Below are positions 9,827 to 18,779 of a DNA stretch of 64,000 nucleotides, in pieces. Position numbers and translations under genes: made by a program. Position 1 is the stretch's first letter. The number at the start of each line of letters is the position of its first letter. Below the pieces are notes generated by a model. It saw only the letters and a program-made list of their open reading frames with translations. It ran no database searches and was not told the DNA's origin. The stretch comes from Quatrionicoccus australiensis (GTDB lineage: Bacteria > Pseudomonadota > Gammaproteobacteria > Burkholderiales > Rhodocyclaceae), in assembly GCF_020510525.1 (NCBI RefSeq), contig NZ_CP075188.1, positions 1,240,001 to 1,304,000 of the forward strand, in the 5' to 3' direction.

Positions 9827-10615
9827 TTGGAACGTACCCAACCCATCGCTGTTTTCGACTCCGGCTTAGGCGGACTAACTGTCCTTCGTGCTTTGCGCGG
9901 TCGACTGCCGCATGAAGACTATTTCTATTTTGCCGACACCCGTTTTCTGCCCTATGGCGACCGTTCCGAGTCCTTCCTCAGGGAGCGCGGTGTCCTGATC
10001 GCGCAGGCGCTGGAAAAGCGTGGCGCCAAAGCCCTGGTGATTGCCTGCAATACGGCCACGGCGGCGGCGGCCGAGGCAATCCGGGCCGCAATCAAGCTGC
10101 CGGTGGTGGCGCTGGAGCCAGGCGTCAAGCCGGCGGTGGCGCTGACCCGGAGCGGTGTGATCGGCGTCCTGGCGACGACGCGTACTTTGCACAGCGAGCG
10201 TTTCCAGCGTCTGGTCGGCAATCATGCGCCGCATCTGAAGGTGCTGGCGACGGCTTGTCCCGGTCTGGCCGAGGCGATCGAGATGCGCGGCGCGCACAGC
10301 CCCGAGGTGGCGGCCCTGCTCGACGAGTTCGTGTTGCCGCTGGCAGAGGCCGGGGCCGATGTCGTGGCGCTGGGCTGTACGCATTATCCGTGGGTGGCCG
10401 AGGCGATTGCCCGGCGCCTGCCGGCCGGGACGCGCCTGCTCGATACCGGCGAAGCGGTGGCGCGCCAGCTGGAAAGACTGCTTGCCGCCGGCAATCTGCT
10501 CGGCGGCGGGGGCGGGCATCTGACGGTGGCGACCAGCGGTGCGCCGGCGTCGGTGGGCGCAACGGTCGACCGTCTGTGGGGGCAACATTTGCCCGTCGAA
10601 CACTGGGAACCCTGA
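9827..10615 (+). CDS. murI: Glutamate racemase
   Basis: A 262-residue cofactor-independent racemase that makes D-glutamate for peptidoglycan. Family motifs are clear: FDSGLGGLTVLRAL near the N-terminus, Cys74 in ACNTATAA and Cys184 in GCTHYPW are the two catalytic cysteines. The start is a TTG: homology begins within a few residues of it (PIAVFDSG) and no upstream ATG or GTG is suitable. The gene contains one exact copy of CGGTCGACCG at 10563-10572 near its 3' end. The CoA transferase gene begins 1 nt after its stop, so the two are probably co-transcribed. Confidence 0.94.
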   Translation: MERTQPIAVFDSGLGGLTVLRALRGRLPHEDYFYFADTRFLPYGDRSESFLRERGVLIAQALEKRGAKALVIACNTATAAAAEAIRAAIKLPVVALEPGVKPAVALTRSGVIGVLATTRTLHSERFQRLVGNHAPHLKVLATACPGLAEAIEMRGAHSPEVAALLDEFVLPLAEAGADVVALGCTHYPWVAEAIARRLPAGTRLLDTGEAVARQLERLLAAGNLLGGGGGHLTVATSGAPASVGATVDRLWGQHLPVEHWEP

Positions 10616-10616
10616 C

Positions 10617-11816
10617 ATGAGCGACATGCAAAAACCGCTGGCCGGCTTGCGCGTGATCGAACTCGGCACGCTGATCGCCGGGCCGTTCTGCACGCGCATC
10701 ATGGCCGAATTTGGCGCCGAGGTGATCAAGGTCGAGTCACCCGACGGCGGCGATCCGCTGCGCAAGTGGCGCAAGCTCTACGAAGGCACCTCGTTGTGGT
10801 GGTACGTCCAGGCGCGCAACAAGAAGTCGGTGACGGCCAATCTGAAGCATCCGGAGGGCCGCGAATTCGTGCGCAAGCTGATTGCTGGCGCCGACATCCT
10901 GGTCGAAAATTTCCGTCCCGGCGTGCTGGAAAAGCTGGGCCTGGGCTGGGAGCAGCTCAAGGCTGACAATCCCGGACTGGTCATGGTGCGCCTGTCCGGA
11001 TTCGGGCAGACCGGGCCGTACAAGGATCAGCCGGGCTTTGGTGCGGTCGGCGAGGCTATGGGCGGGCTGCGTTATATCACCGGCTTCGCCGACCGGCCGC
11101 CGGTGCGTACCGGAATTTCGATCGGCGATTCGATTGCTGCGCTATGGGGCGCCATTGGTGCGCTGATGGCGTTGCGCCACAAGGAAGTCAATGGTGGCGC
11201 CGGGCAGGTGGTCGATGTCGCGCTCTACGAGGCGGTGTTCGCGATGATGGAGTCGCTGGTGCCGGAATTCGATGTCTTCGGCTTCGTGCGCGAGCGCACC
11301 GGCAACATCATGCCCGGCATCACGCCGTCGAACACGCATACGACGCGGGATGGCAAGCACGTCACCATCGGCGCCAATGGCGATGCGATCTTCAGGCGTT
11401 TCATGCGTGCGATCGGCCGCCCCGATCTTGCCGATGATCCCGGCCTGGCTGACAATGCCGGGCGCGACGCGCGGCGCGACGAGATTTACGGGCTGATTGA
11501 CGCCTGGTGTGCGCAGCACGACGAGAGCGAAGTGCTGGCCATTCTGGCGGCGGCCGAGGTGCCGTCGTCGCGGGTTTATTCAGCGGTCGACATGTTTGCC
11601 GACCCGCAATTCCTCGCCCGGCAGATGCTTGAATCGGCCCGCCTGCCGGATGGCAGGGAATTCCGCATGCCCGGTATCGTGCCCAAGCTTTCTGCTACGC
11701 CGGGCTCAACCGAGTGGCTGGGGCCGGAGCTGGGCGCACACACGGCTGAGGTCCTTGCTGAACTGGGTTATGCCCCCGGGGAAATTGCCGAGCTGAAAGC
11801 AAACGGGGCGGTTTGA
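10617..11816 (+). CDS. CaiB/BaiF family CoA transferase
   Basis: A 399-residue class III (family III) CoA transferase. These enzymes move CoA between carboxylic acids through an aspartyl-CoA intermediate. The N-terminal GLRVIELGTLIAGPFC and the AEFGAEVIKVESPDGGDPLR segment are typical. The likely catalytic aspartate lies in TGISIGDSIAALWG. The ATG at 10617 is 1 nt past the murI stop, indicating translational coupling. Substrates cannot be predicted from sequence, and no acyl-CoA pathway genes adjoin it. A terminator hairpin begins inside its last codons. Confidence 0.88.
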   Translation: MSDMQKPLAGLRVIELGTLIAGPFCTRIMAEFGAEVIKVESPDGGDPLRKWRKLYEGTSLWWYVQARNKKSVTANLKHPEGREFVRKLIAGADILVENFRPGVLEKLGLGWEQLKADNPGLVMVRLSGFGQTGPYKDQPGFGAVGEAMGGLRYITGFADRPPVRTGISIGDSIAALWGAIGALMALRHKEVNGGAGQVVDVALYEAVFAMMESLVPEFDVFGFVRERTGNIMPGITPSNTHTTRDGKHVTIGANGDAIFRRFMRAIGRPDLADDPGLADNAGRDARRDEIYGLIDAWCAQHDESEVLAILAAAEVPSSRVYSAVDMFADPQFLARQMLESARLPDGREFRMPGIVPKLSATPGSTEWLGPELGAHTAEVLAELGYAPGEIAELKANGAV

Positions 11817-11831
11817 GCCGCCCCATTGTTG
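11805..11831 (+). terminator. Terminator overlapping the CoA transferase stop
   Basis: GGGGCGG (11805-11811) pairs with CCGCCCC (11818-11824) around TTTGAG, which contains the stop codon; ATTGTTG follows. The T tract is modest, so this is a moderate-strength prediction. The chemoreceptor gene converges from the other side. Confidence 0.6.
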
Positions 11832-11848
11832 TGGACCGTCAAGGCGCT

Positions 11849-13477
11849 TTATACCCGGAAGCGTCCGATCAGCTGTTTCAGGCTGTTGGCAATGCCCTGC
11901 AGCTGATGTGCCGTGGCTGCCGTGCCGCGGATGGTGTCGGTGGTTTCTTCGACCATGTTGGCGATCTGCTCGACGCGCTGGGCAATCGACGTGCTGGCGG
12001 CACTTTGTTCCTGCGTCGCATCGGCGACTTCACCCACCCGCTCCAGCGTGCGCCGGGCACCCATCTCGATGGCCTGCAGCGACTCGGAGGCGGAGCTGGC
12101 GAGTTGTACGCCTTCCTGGACTTCCGGCAGGGCTGAACTCATGGCTTCGACGGCGCCGACGGTATCGCTCTGGATGCCGATGATCATCTGCTCGATCTCG
12201 GTTGTTGCCGACGAGGTGCGTTCGGCCAGCTTACGCACTTCGTCGGCGACCACCGCAAAGCCGCGTCCCTGTTCGCCGGCGCGGGCGGCTTCGATGGCGG
12301 CATTCAGGGCGAGCAGGTTGGTCTGGCCGGCGATGTCCTTGATTACGTTGGCAATTGACGATACCTGCTTGGCCCGCTCTTCCAGGGCGCGAATCCGCCC
12401 CGAAGCATCGGAAACGGTATCGGAAATTTTCTGGATTGCCTGCGAGGCTTGTTGCACCCGCTCTGTCCCCTGGCCGGAAAGGGTGACTGCCTCTGTTGTG
12501 TCACGCGCGGTTTCGCGGGCACTGTCGGAGATGTGATTCGAGCTGACGGTCAGCTCCTCGATGGCGGCAGCCATCGCCGATGTTGCATCCGACTGCTGTT
12601 CGGCCGCACGTGCCACCTCATCCGAGGCGGTGGCAATTTCTTCGGCATTGTTGACCAGGCGGTTGGCGTCATTGTTGATTTCGGTCACCAGCTGGCGTAG
12701 CGAGGTCACCATGTCACCCAGGGCGCGCAGCAGGCTGCCGGCCGGGGCCGAGTCCAGACTGGCAGTCAGGTCGCCACCGGCAACGCTCTGCATGACGGCG
12801 GTAGCATCCTGCGGTTCGCCGCCCAGCTGGCGCAACACGCTGGCGCCCACCTGCCAGCCAACGAGCCCGAGCAGGACGAGCAGGGCTGCGGAGATGGCGC
12901 CGAGCAGCAGGGCGTTGCGCTTGTATTCGCGATCAATGTCGTCGATGTAGATGCCGGTGCCGAGCACCCAGTTCCAGGGAGTAAACGCCACAGCATAGGA
13001 AATCTTCGGTTCGGCAGTCTGCTGTCCCGCTTTGGGGAACCAGTATTCGACAAAGTCGCCGCCTTTTTTGCCGGCGCTGACCAGGTCCCGGATCAGGTAT
13101 TTGCCGTTTGCATCCTGCATGTCGCTCTTGTTTGCGCCCTCAAGTTCCGGCTTGGGCGGCAAAAGGACATAGTTGTGATTGGTGTCGACGATGAAAAAGT
13201 AATCAGTGCTGTCGTAGCGCAGGTTGCGCAAGGCTTCCTTGGCGGCTTTTTTGGCATCTTCTTCCGCCAGCTTGCCGTCGGCTACCTGTTTCTGATAGTG
13301 AGCGAGCGTGCCGATGCCGATTTCGACCAGATTGCGGGTCTTTTGCTTGCGGTCTTCGAGCATGCTCGACTTGACCTGAAAAAGCGCGGTGAAACAAAGT
13401 ATCAGCAAACCGGCCAAAGCCAGTCCAACCAGAATCTGAATGCGTGTCGCAACGCGCAAAGAGCCAAAGGCATTCAT
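11849..13477 (-). CDS. Methyl-accepting chemotaxis protein with single Cache domain
   Basis: A 542-residue chemoreceptor. An N-terminal membrane segment (about residues 14-34) leads into a periplasmic domain with the single-Cache (sCache_2) pattern: [19 protein letters not shown] and [16 protein letters not shown] second membrane segment (about 190-210) precedes a HAMP region. The C-terminal cytoplasmic signalling domain carries the CheA/CheW tip ([40 protein letters not shown]). Single-Cache receptors often sense small organic acids, but the ligand is unknown here. There is no C-terminal CheR-tethering pentapeptide and no che genes nearby. Confidence 0.93.
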   Translation of the reverse strand: MNAFGSLRVATRIQILVGLALAGLLILCFTALFQVKSSMLEDRKQKTRNLVEIGIGTLAHYQKQVADGKLAEEDAKKAAKEALRNLRYDSTDYFFIVDTNHNYVLLPPKPELEGANKSDMQDANGKYLIRDLVSAGKKGGDFVEYWFPKAGQQTAEPKISYAVAFTPWNWVLGTGIYIDDIDREYKRNALLLGAISAALLVLLGLVGWQVGASVLRQLGGEPQDATAVMQSVAGGDLTASLDSAPAGSLLRALGDMVTSLRQLVTEINNDANRLVNNAEEIATASDEVARAAEQQSDATSAMAAAIEELTVSSNHISDSARETARDTTEAVTLSGQGTERVQQASQAIQKISDTVSDASGRIRALEERAKQVSSIANVIKDIAGQTNLLALNAAIEAARAGEQGRGFAVVADEVRKLAERTSSATTEIEQMIIGIQSDTVGAVEAMSSALPEVQEGVQLASSASESLQAIEMGARRTLERVGEVADATQEQSAASTSIAQRVEQIANMVEETTDTIRGTAATAHQLQGIANSLKQLIGRFRV

Positions 13478-13510
13478 GTTGCTTCCCCCTGAACTACTAA
13501 AACGATTTTT

Positions 13511-13530
13511 TCAGTATCAGCGAATACTGA
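13511..13530 (-). promoter_or_regulatory. Inverted repeat upstream of the chemoreceptor gene
   Basis: TCAGTAT-N6-ATACTGA forms a 7-bp-arm inverted repeat 34-53 nt upstream of the chemoreceptor start, in the 114-nt gap before the TonB-like gene. It could be an operator or part of the 5' untranslated region; nothing links it to a known regulator. Confidence 0.35.
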
Positions 13531-13591
13531 TTCTGAGCAAAATCATACACGCCTGAAGTACCAGTAATACAGTATTGGTCAGGCCAATTTT

Positions 13592-14122
13592 CTATTTCAG
13601 TCTGAAGCGAACCGGCAACAAGGTTTCGCGGGGGGCATCGGCAGGCAGCGAGTGCAGCGAACGCACTGCTCGCAAGGCCGCCGCATCGAGAATTGCCTGG
13701 CCGCTCCCCTGTTCAACCCGGGCTGCACTGACCTGCCCCCGTTCATCAAGCAGCATCAGAACCACCACCTCGCCTTCGAGGCCGCGGGCGATCGCTTCGG
13801 CGGGATAGAAAAGGCCATCCGCAAGCTGCTTGTTGAATTGCTTGCGAACTTCCTGCGTCCATGTTTTTGTTGATTTTATATTATTTGGTGAATTTCGGTG
13901 TGGGGCTTCTTGTTTTTGTGCAACAGGCGGGGCGGGGGGCTTTTTTTCCAGTTCGAGCGGCACCGTGCTGACGGCAGGTGCGGCAGGTCGCAGTGCCGCC
14001 TGGATCGGTGGCGTTGGAGGCGCGGCTGGCGGTGTCTGGACGAGGCCGCCGATAAAAGGCGAAATGTGCAACAGCAGCGACAAGACCAAGGCGAGGGCTA
14101 GCCGGAAAGTGGTCCGGGTCAT
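13592..14122 (-). CDS. TonB-like energy-transduction protein
   Basis: A 176-residue protein with an N-terminal membrane anchor (LALALVLSLLLHISPFIGGL), a Pro/Ala-rich periplasmic spacer (PPAAPPTPPIQ ... KKPPAPP) and a C-terminal TonB-like domain (GEVVVLMLLDERGQVSAARV, LDAAALRAVRSL). TonB proteins couple the inner-membrane proton gradient to outer-membrane receptors. The start at 14122 is chosen because the membrane anchor follows at once; a longer frame upstream overlaps the divergent ankyrin gene and looks spurious. There are no exbB, exbD or receptor genes nearby, so it may instead be a periplasm-spanning TonB C-terminal-domain protein with another job. Confidence 0.75.
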   Translation of the reverse strand: MTRTTFRLALALVLSLLLHISPFIGGLVQTPPAAPPTPPIQAALRPAAPAVSTVPLELEKKPPAPPVAQKQEAPHRNSPNNIKSTKTWTQEVRKQFNKQLADGLFYPAEAIARGLEGEVVVLMLLDERGQVSAARVEQGSGQAILDAAALRAVRSLHSLPADAPRETLLPVRFRLK

Positions 14123-14159
14123 GCGAAAATGCGGCCTGGCCGGGGAGGAAAGTAATTTG

Positions 14160-15200
14160 ATGAAGCAGACAATGGTGCGGGCAGTCAGAAGTAATCTGCT
14201 GGCTATGATAATCGCGATGAGCCCGGTTTTTCCGGCAATGGCGGAGCAGGCAAGCACATTGCCGACGCCGATCACCTTTACCAACAACATGGAACTGGGT
14301 GATCTGGGGCAGGCGCAGCGCTGGCTGGATGCCGGCCTGCCGCCCGACTTCATGGGCAGCCGCGTTGGTTCCGGCCTGATGATCGGTGCCTGGGAAGGCA
14401 ATTTCGAGTTGATGCGCCTGTTTCTGGCCAATGGCGCCGATATCAACCTGTTGAACGACAATGGCGAATCAGCGCTGGTCCTCGCCGCCTGGCGGGGCAA
14501 GCTGGACGTCGTGAAATGGCTGCTCGAGCGTGGCGCGCGCATCAACGCGCCGCAACGGCAGTGGTCGGCGCTGCATTACGCGGTGTTTTCCGGGCATGCC
14601 GAACTCGCCGATTACCTGATCGAGAACGGTGCCGATATCGATGCCAAAAGCACCAACGGCTCCAGTGTGCTGATGATGGCAATTTATGAAGGCCGCGAAA
14701 GCCTGGCCCGCAAGCTGATCGAAAAGGGCGCCGACCGTTCGCCGCGCAACGACTGGGGCGACGGGGCGCTGGAATGGGCGATGCGCTTCAATCACCTGAA
14801 TGTGGCGCGCATGCTGACCAATCCCGAAGAGTTCAATATCGCCGTCAGTCAGCCGAAAGAGAAATGGGGCGAGCCCAAGCGCTCGCTGCGGACATCGAAA
14901 GAACTCGATACGCTGGTTTCGATGCGTGAAAAACTGGTCGAGCGCGGCATGTCGACCGAGACCATAGACCGGCGCATTGCCGCCGAGCGGGTGCGTATCG
15001 TACGCAGCGAGCTGGATCGCCAGGCTGCGCCGGCACGGGCCGCTACGCTGGAAGTGACGGCCAGCCGCAAGACGCCGCAGCAGCAATCGACGCAGCTGAT
15101 CTACGACGACAAGGGCAAGGCCGTGGGTTTCAAGGCGCCACCGGCGACTTATTTTGGCACCCCGAAAATGCCGCCCAAGGGGAACGTAAAGAATTATTAA
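14160..15200 (+). CDS. Exported ankyrin-repeat protein
   Basis: A 346-residue protein with a probable signal peptide (MKQTMVRAVRSNLLAMIIAM, cleavage near AMA-EQ) followed by about five ankyrin repeats between residues 40 and 220. Repeat hallmarks include NGESALVLAAWRGKLDVVKWLL, SALHYAVFSGHAELADYLIE and LLMMAIYEGRE-like units. The C-terminal 120 residues are charged and unassigned. GGAGG lies 12 nt upstream of the ATG. Ankyrin repeats mediate protein-protein contact, so a periplasmic binding or assembly role is inferred. The gene is divergent from the TonB-like gene with only 37 nt between starts. Confidence 0.85.
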   Translation: MKQTMVRAVRSNLLAMIIAMSPVFPAMAEQASTLPTPITFTNNMELGDLGQAQRWLDAGLPPDFMGSRVGSGLMIGAWEGNFELMRLFLANGADINLLNDNGESALVLAAWRGKLDVVKWLLERGARINAPQRQWSALHYAVFSGHAELADYLIENGADIDAKSTNGSSVLMMAIYEGRESLARKLIEKGADRSPRNDWGDGALEWAMRFNHLNVARMLTNPEEFNIAVSQPKEKWGEPKRSLRTSKELDTLVSMREKLVERGMSTETIDRRIAAERVRIVRSELDRQAAPARAATLEVTASRKTPQQQSTQLIYDDKGKAVGFKAPPATYFGTPKMPPKGNVKNY

Positions 15201-15293
15201 TGGCTGCGGCGGCCTGCATCTTGCACCTTTGTCTGATTGCAAAGCGGGCGCGCCTGATGCAGACTTCGAAAATAACGATTGGGAGGTTTTTGC

Positions 15294-15626
15294 ATGCTTT
15301 ATGTGGCCAGAGACGGCAATGGACTAATTTGCGAATTACATCCGATGCCGGTCGGCAACGCGCAGGAGGAGTTGACTGCCGACAATCCGGAGGTTCTGCA
15401 GTTCATTCACGAGCGTTGGCGGGAAAGCCAGCTGACCGAGCTTGATCGCGACTTCGTGCGCGTCATCGAGGATACGATCGAGTTGCTGATTTCCAAGGAA
15501 ATCATCCTGTTCACCGATCTGCCGCCCAAGGTCCAGGAAAAGCTGCTGCGCCGCAAGGAAGTGCGCGAACTGACCAATTACGAAGGCACCATGGGTTCCG
15601 GCGGGGATGACCTGATTCCCCTCTGA
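15294..15626 (+). CDS. Conserved hypothetical protein (tryptophan-synthase-beta-like)
   Basis: A 110-residue soluble acidic protein. It begins MLYVARDGNGLICELHPMP, resembling small proteobacterial proteins often labelled tryptophan synthase beta-like, a label that does not imply that activity. The middle segment (LTELDRDFVRVIEDTIELL) is helical, and it contains FTDLPPKVQEKLLRRKEVRE. GGGAGG lies 7 nt before the ATG. A strong bidirectional terminator follows the stop. No function can be assigned. Confidence 0.75.
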   Translation: MLYVARDGNGLICELHPMPVGNAQEELTADNPEVLQFIHERWRESQLTELDRDFVRVIEDTIELLISKEIILFTDLPPKVQEKLLRRKEVRELTNYEGTMGSGGDDLIPL

Positions 15627-15647
15627 GTTGTTGCCCGGTTCTGCCCG

Positions 15648-15680
15648 AAAAAATGCCGCTTCATGAAGCGGCATTTTTTT
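15648..15680. terminator. Bidirectional terminator between convergent genes
   Basis: A long AT-flanked hairpin, AAAAAATGCCGCTT-CATG-AAGCGGCATTTTTTT, can terminate transcripts from either side. It serves the small hypothetical gene (+) and the response regulator gene (-). Confidence 0.9.
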
Positions 15681-15682
15681 AT

Positions 15683-15692
15683 CGGTCGACCA
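15683..15692. repeat. CGGTCGACCA near-palindrome downstream of the response regulator
   Basis: Nine of ten positions match CGGTCGACCG. It lies 12 nt after the stop codon of the minus-strand response regulator gene and just after a T7 run on the + strand, as in other copies. Confidence 0.7.
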
Positions 15693-15704
15693 GCATTTTT
15701 CGGC

Positions 15705-16313
15705 CTATTTCAGACTCATTACCGCCTTGACCAGCTCGGCCAGGGTGCGCACCCCCATTTTTTCCATGACGCGGGCGCGATGGGCTTCCACCGTCTTCAT
15801 GCTGATGCTGAGCTGGTCGGCGATCTGCTTGTTCAGTTTGCCGGCAACGACCAGTTGCATGACTTCCTTTTCACGCAGGGTCAGCTGTTCGAGACGATGG
15901 GTGATGGCGCCGTCGCGGTGGCGGCGGGCGGCGAGTTCGGCATCGAGTTCGAGGGCGCGGCGGATGCGCGACAGCAGGTCTTCGTTGTGGAAGGGCTTTT
16001 CGATGAAATCGCAGGCGCCGCGTTGCAGGGCGCCGACCGCCATCGGCACGTCGCCGTGGCCGGTGACGAAGATGATCGGCAGTTGCGAGCCGAGCGCATC
16101 GAGCTTTTCATGCAGTTCGAGGCCGCTCATTTCCGGCATGCGCACATCGAGCACGATACAGCCCGACATGTCGTCGCGGCGGGCGGCAAGAAAACTCTCG
16201 CCGGAGTCGAAGCAGGCGACGCGGTAGCCTTCGCCTTCGAGCAGCCAGTTCATCGAGTCGCGCATGGCCTCGTCGTCATCGACGACGTAGATGGTTTGCG
16301 TCAGCTCACTCAT
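15705..16313 (-). CDS. FixJ/DctR-family response regulator
   Basis: A 202-residue two-component regulator. The N-terminal receiver has the acidic pocket VVDDDEAMRD, phosphoacceptor Asp56 in VLDVRMPEMSG and Lys in IEKPF. A LuxR-type helix-turn-helix output (LTLREKEVMQLVVAGKLNKQIADQL) follows at about residues 140-200. It overlaps the sensor kinase gene by 8 nt, so the pair is translationally coupled. The architecture fits DctR-type regulators of C4-dicarboxylate uptake and FixJ-type regulators; no transporter genes adjoin, so the target is unknown. Confidence 0.9.
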   Translation of the reverse strand: MSELTQTIYVVDDDEAMRDSMNWLLEGEGYRVACFDSGESFLAARRDDMSGCIVLDVRMPEMSGLELHEKLDALGSQLPIIFVTGHGDVPMAVGALQRGACDFIEKPFHNEDLLSRIRRALELDAELAARRHRDGAITHRLEQLTLREKEVMQLVVAGKLNKQIADQLSISMKTVEAHRARVMEKMGVRTLAELVKAVMSLK

Positions 16314-18693
16314 TTTCTTCCTCTATCGGTACGGTGAAACGGAACACGGTGCCGCCCTCGCGCTGCGGTTCAACCCACAGCCGTCCCTGGTGAAACTCGA
16401 TGATCGAGCGGCAGATCGCCAGCCCTATCCCCATGCCTTCCGCCTTGGTCGTGTAGAACGGCGCAAAGATCTTTTCGATGTCTTCCTCGGCCAGTCCGTG
16501 CCCCTGGTCGCGCACGGCGATTTCGAGCATTCTTTCGTCGGCGAGGCGGGCCTTGATGAACAGCCGGCGCCGCTCGAAGGGGATGTCGTGCATGGCTTCA
16601 ATGCCGTTTTTCACCAGGTTGAGCAGCACCTGTTCGATCATGATGCGGTCGACGACGATGCGCGGCAAGTTTTCCGGCAATTCGACGCTGATTTGTGTGC
16701 CGGTGCGCTGCGCCTCTATGTCGGCAAAGGCGCGTGCTTCGTCGACGATGTCGGCGAGTGCGACCGGTTGCCGGTTGGGGTCGCTCTTCTTCACCATGTC
16801 GCGCATGCGGCGGATGATCTTGCCGGCCCGTTCGGCCTGGTCGGAGGCTTTCTGCATCGCGGCGAGCAGGTCTTCGAAGCGGTAGTTGCCGGCCTGCATG
16901 CGCTTGACGCAGCCGGCGCAGTAGTTGGCGATGGCCGACAATGGCTGGTTCAGTTCATGTGCCAGCGACGAGGCCATCTCGCCCATGGTGATCAGGCGCG
17001 AGGTCTGTTCGAGGCGCTTTTGCTGCTGCAGATTGACTTCGTCGATCAGTTTTCGGTCGGTGATGTCGGCGGCGATCTGGACGCGCACGGTGCGCCCGTC
17101 CACCCAGCGGATGGCGCGTTCGTGCAGGTGATACCAGTGGCCGGACAGTGCGTGCTGGATTTCGCCGTCAAAAATTTCGCAGGGCAGTTCGTCGACCGAG
17201 AGTTCGTTCGGGTCGGCATGCAGGGCTTCCGGCGGTGGCCGGCAGGCGGCGGTGACCAGCGCCGAATCGCGGCCGACCGTGTCGAAGCCGAAAATGTTCT
17301 GGAAGGCCCGGTTGGCAAACAGGATTTCGCCGCTATCGACGGCGGCGACGTGCACGGCGGTATCAAGGCCGTCGATGACGGTGACGAAGCGCTCATGGGC
17401 CCGCTCCAGTTCGACGCGCACGCGCTTGGGTTCGGTGATGTCGTTCATCGAGGCCATCCAGCCGATCTGCTGGCCGTTGGTGTCGATCAGCGGCGAGAAG
17501 TACAGGCGGACGTCGAAACGCTCGCCGTTCTTGCGCATGATGCGCATCTCGAAGCCGCTGGCCGGGGCCTGGCCGGCCAGGGCGGTATCGATGTTGTGCT
17601 TGAGCTTGTCGAATTCTTCTGGCGGCCAGTAGGGGTAGGGCGGGGCAATGCCGACCAGCTCGGCTTCGTCGAAGCCGGTCATGCGGCAGAAGGCGGCGTT
17701 GACGAAGGTGATGCGTCCCGACAGGTCGATGGCGCGCATGCCGGTGATCAGCGATTGCGACATCGCCTGGCGGAAGGCGTAGGCATCGCGCAGCTTTTCT
17801 TCCGTTTCGGCGCGGCGCTGGGCATGCCGGCGCAGCTGGACCAGGGTGCCGGCGGCGATCAGGGTCAGGATGACGATCAGCGCCGCCGGTACATAGTGCA
17901 GCCAGGCACCGCCGCCGCGATAGGCGACGATGTTGAGGCCGAGCCGGTTGCCGGGCAGGTCGAGGCTGATCGTGCCGGAGATCTGGCGGTCGGTCGGCTT
18001 GATCGAGGAGTTGCTGTACACCTCGCGATCCTGCGCGTCGACCACGCTCAGGCTGTAACGGGCGGTAAATACCGTCGGCAAGGTCGCGCGCAGCAGGGTT
18101 TCCAGCGACTGCAGCGCGATGAAGGCGCCGATGTCGCTGCTGCTGCGCTGTACCGGCTGGATCAGGTCGTTGCTGTGCTGCTGGTAGGCATCGGTATAGT
18201 CCGGCGAAAAGATCGTGCGGCGCACGCGCAGGGCTTCCTGCAGGGTGGCCAGGCGCTGCCCGGTCAGTTGTTCGCCGACGAAGGTGACGTTCGACTCGTT
18301 GGGTGACACCCATTCCACCTTGCCGTCGGTATCGACCCAGACGATGGCGAGGATTTCCGGGTTTTCCTGGACGTAGCGCGTGGCGCGGACCTGGAAGGAT
18401 TCGTAGGTGAGCTGCTTGAACTCCTGTTCGCGGGCAAGTTCGCCGAGAAAGTCCTGGTGCGCGTGCAGGCGGTTTTCGATGGTGCGCTCGGCCCAGTGCA
18501 TGTCGCCTTCGAGGGCCGAGCGCGCCGTATCCTGTTCGCGCCACTGGAGCAGGGCGGTCAGGACGAGCATGGCGACAGCAAAAATGCCGATCGCGACGTA
18601 GGGGGCGAACCACAGCCAGGGTTGTTTCGGCTGGCTGGGTGGAGGTCGTATGAACATGGTCTGATTCTTCGCTGCGCCTGCCTTGCCGACCAT
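16306..18693 (-). CDS. Membrane PAS sensor histidine kinase, DctS-like
   Basis: A 795-residue sensor kinase. Membrane segments at about 28-50 and 269-288 enclose a periplasmic sensor of about 220 residues. Two PAS-like domains follow (about 300-425 and 430-545). His579 in SSLAHELNQPL is the phosphoacceptor, in the HELNQPL form shared by DctB, DctS and FixL kinases, and the ATPase end has an N box (NLVKNGIEAM), GHGL and GMGIGLAICRS. The periplasmic sensor suggests C4-dicarboxylate sensing as in DctS, but that is inference. The start is uncertain: ATG 18693 or ATG 18657, neither with a strong ribosome binding site. Confidence 0.88.
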   Translation of the reverse strand: MVGKAGAAKNQTMFIRPPPSQPKQPWLWFAPYVAIGIFAVAMLVLTALLQWREQDTARSALEGDMHWAERTIENRLHAHQDFLGELAREQEFKQLTYESFQVRATRYVQENPEILAIVWVDTDGKVEWVSPNESNVTFVGEQLTGQRLATLQEALRVRRTIFSPDYTDAYQQHSNDLIQPVQRSSSDIGAFIALQSLETLLRATLPTVFTARYSLSVVDAQDREVYSNSSIKPTDRQISGTISLDLPGNRLGLNIVAYRGGGAWLHYVPAALIVILTLIAAGTLVQLRRHAQRRAETEEKLRDAYAFRQAMSQSLITGMRAIDLSGRITFVNAAFCRMTGFDEAELVGIAPPYPYWPPEEFDKLKHNIDTALAGQAPASGFEMRIMRKNGERFDVRLYFSPLIDTNGQQIGWMASMNDITEPKRVRVELERAHERFVTVIDGLDTAVHVAAVDSGEILFANRAFQNIFGFDTVGRDSALVTAACRPPPEALHADPNELSVDELPCEIFDGEIQHALSGHWYHLHERAIRWVDGRTVRVQIAADITDRKLIDEVNLQQQKRLEQTSRLITMGEMASSLAHELNQPLSAIANYCAGCVKRMQAGNYRFEDLLAAMQKASDQAERAGKIIRRMRDMVKKSDPNRQPVALADIVDEARAFADIEAQRTGTQISVELPENLPRIVVDRIMIEQVLLNLVKNGIEAMHDIPFERRRLFIKARLADERMLEIAVRDQGHGLAEEDIEKIFAPFYTTKAEGMGIGLAICRSIIEFHQGRLWVEPQREGGTVFRFTVPIEEENE

Positions 18694-18757
18694 AGGTACT
18701 TACCCTAACTGGACAGGGCGGCAAAAGCCGGCGGCAGGCATTTTTGCAGTTTTTCAG

Positions 18758-18767
18758 CGGTCGACCG
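18758..18767. repeat. CGGTCGACCG palindrome, copy downstream of lrgB
   Basis: Exact decamer 12 nt beyond the lrgB stop codon, preceded by a T5 run on the + strand, as with the aceK copy. Confidence 0.8.
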
Positions 18768-18779
18768 CCGGGAAAGGCA

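Noticed and set aside
16291..18306. Plus-strand open frame of 671 codons opposite the sensor kinase
   Set aside because: Antisense shadow of a well-supported kinase gene; translation is low-complexity with no domain.
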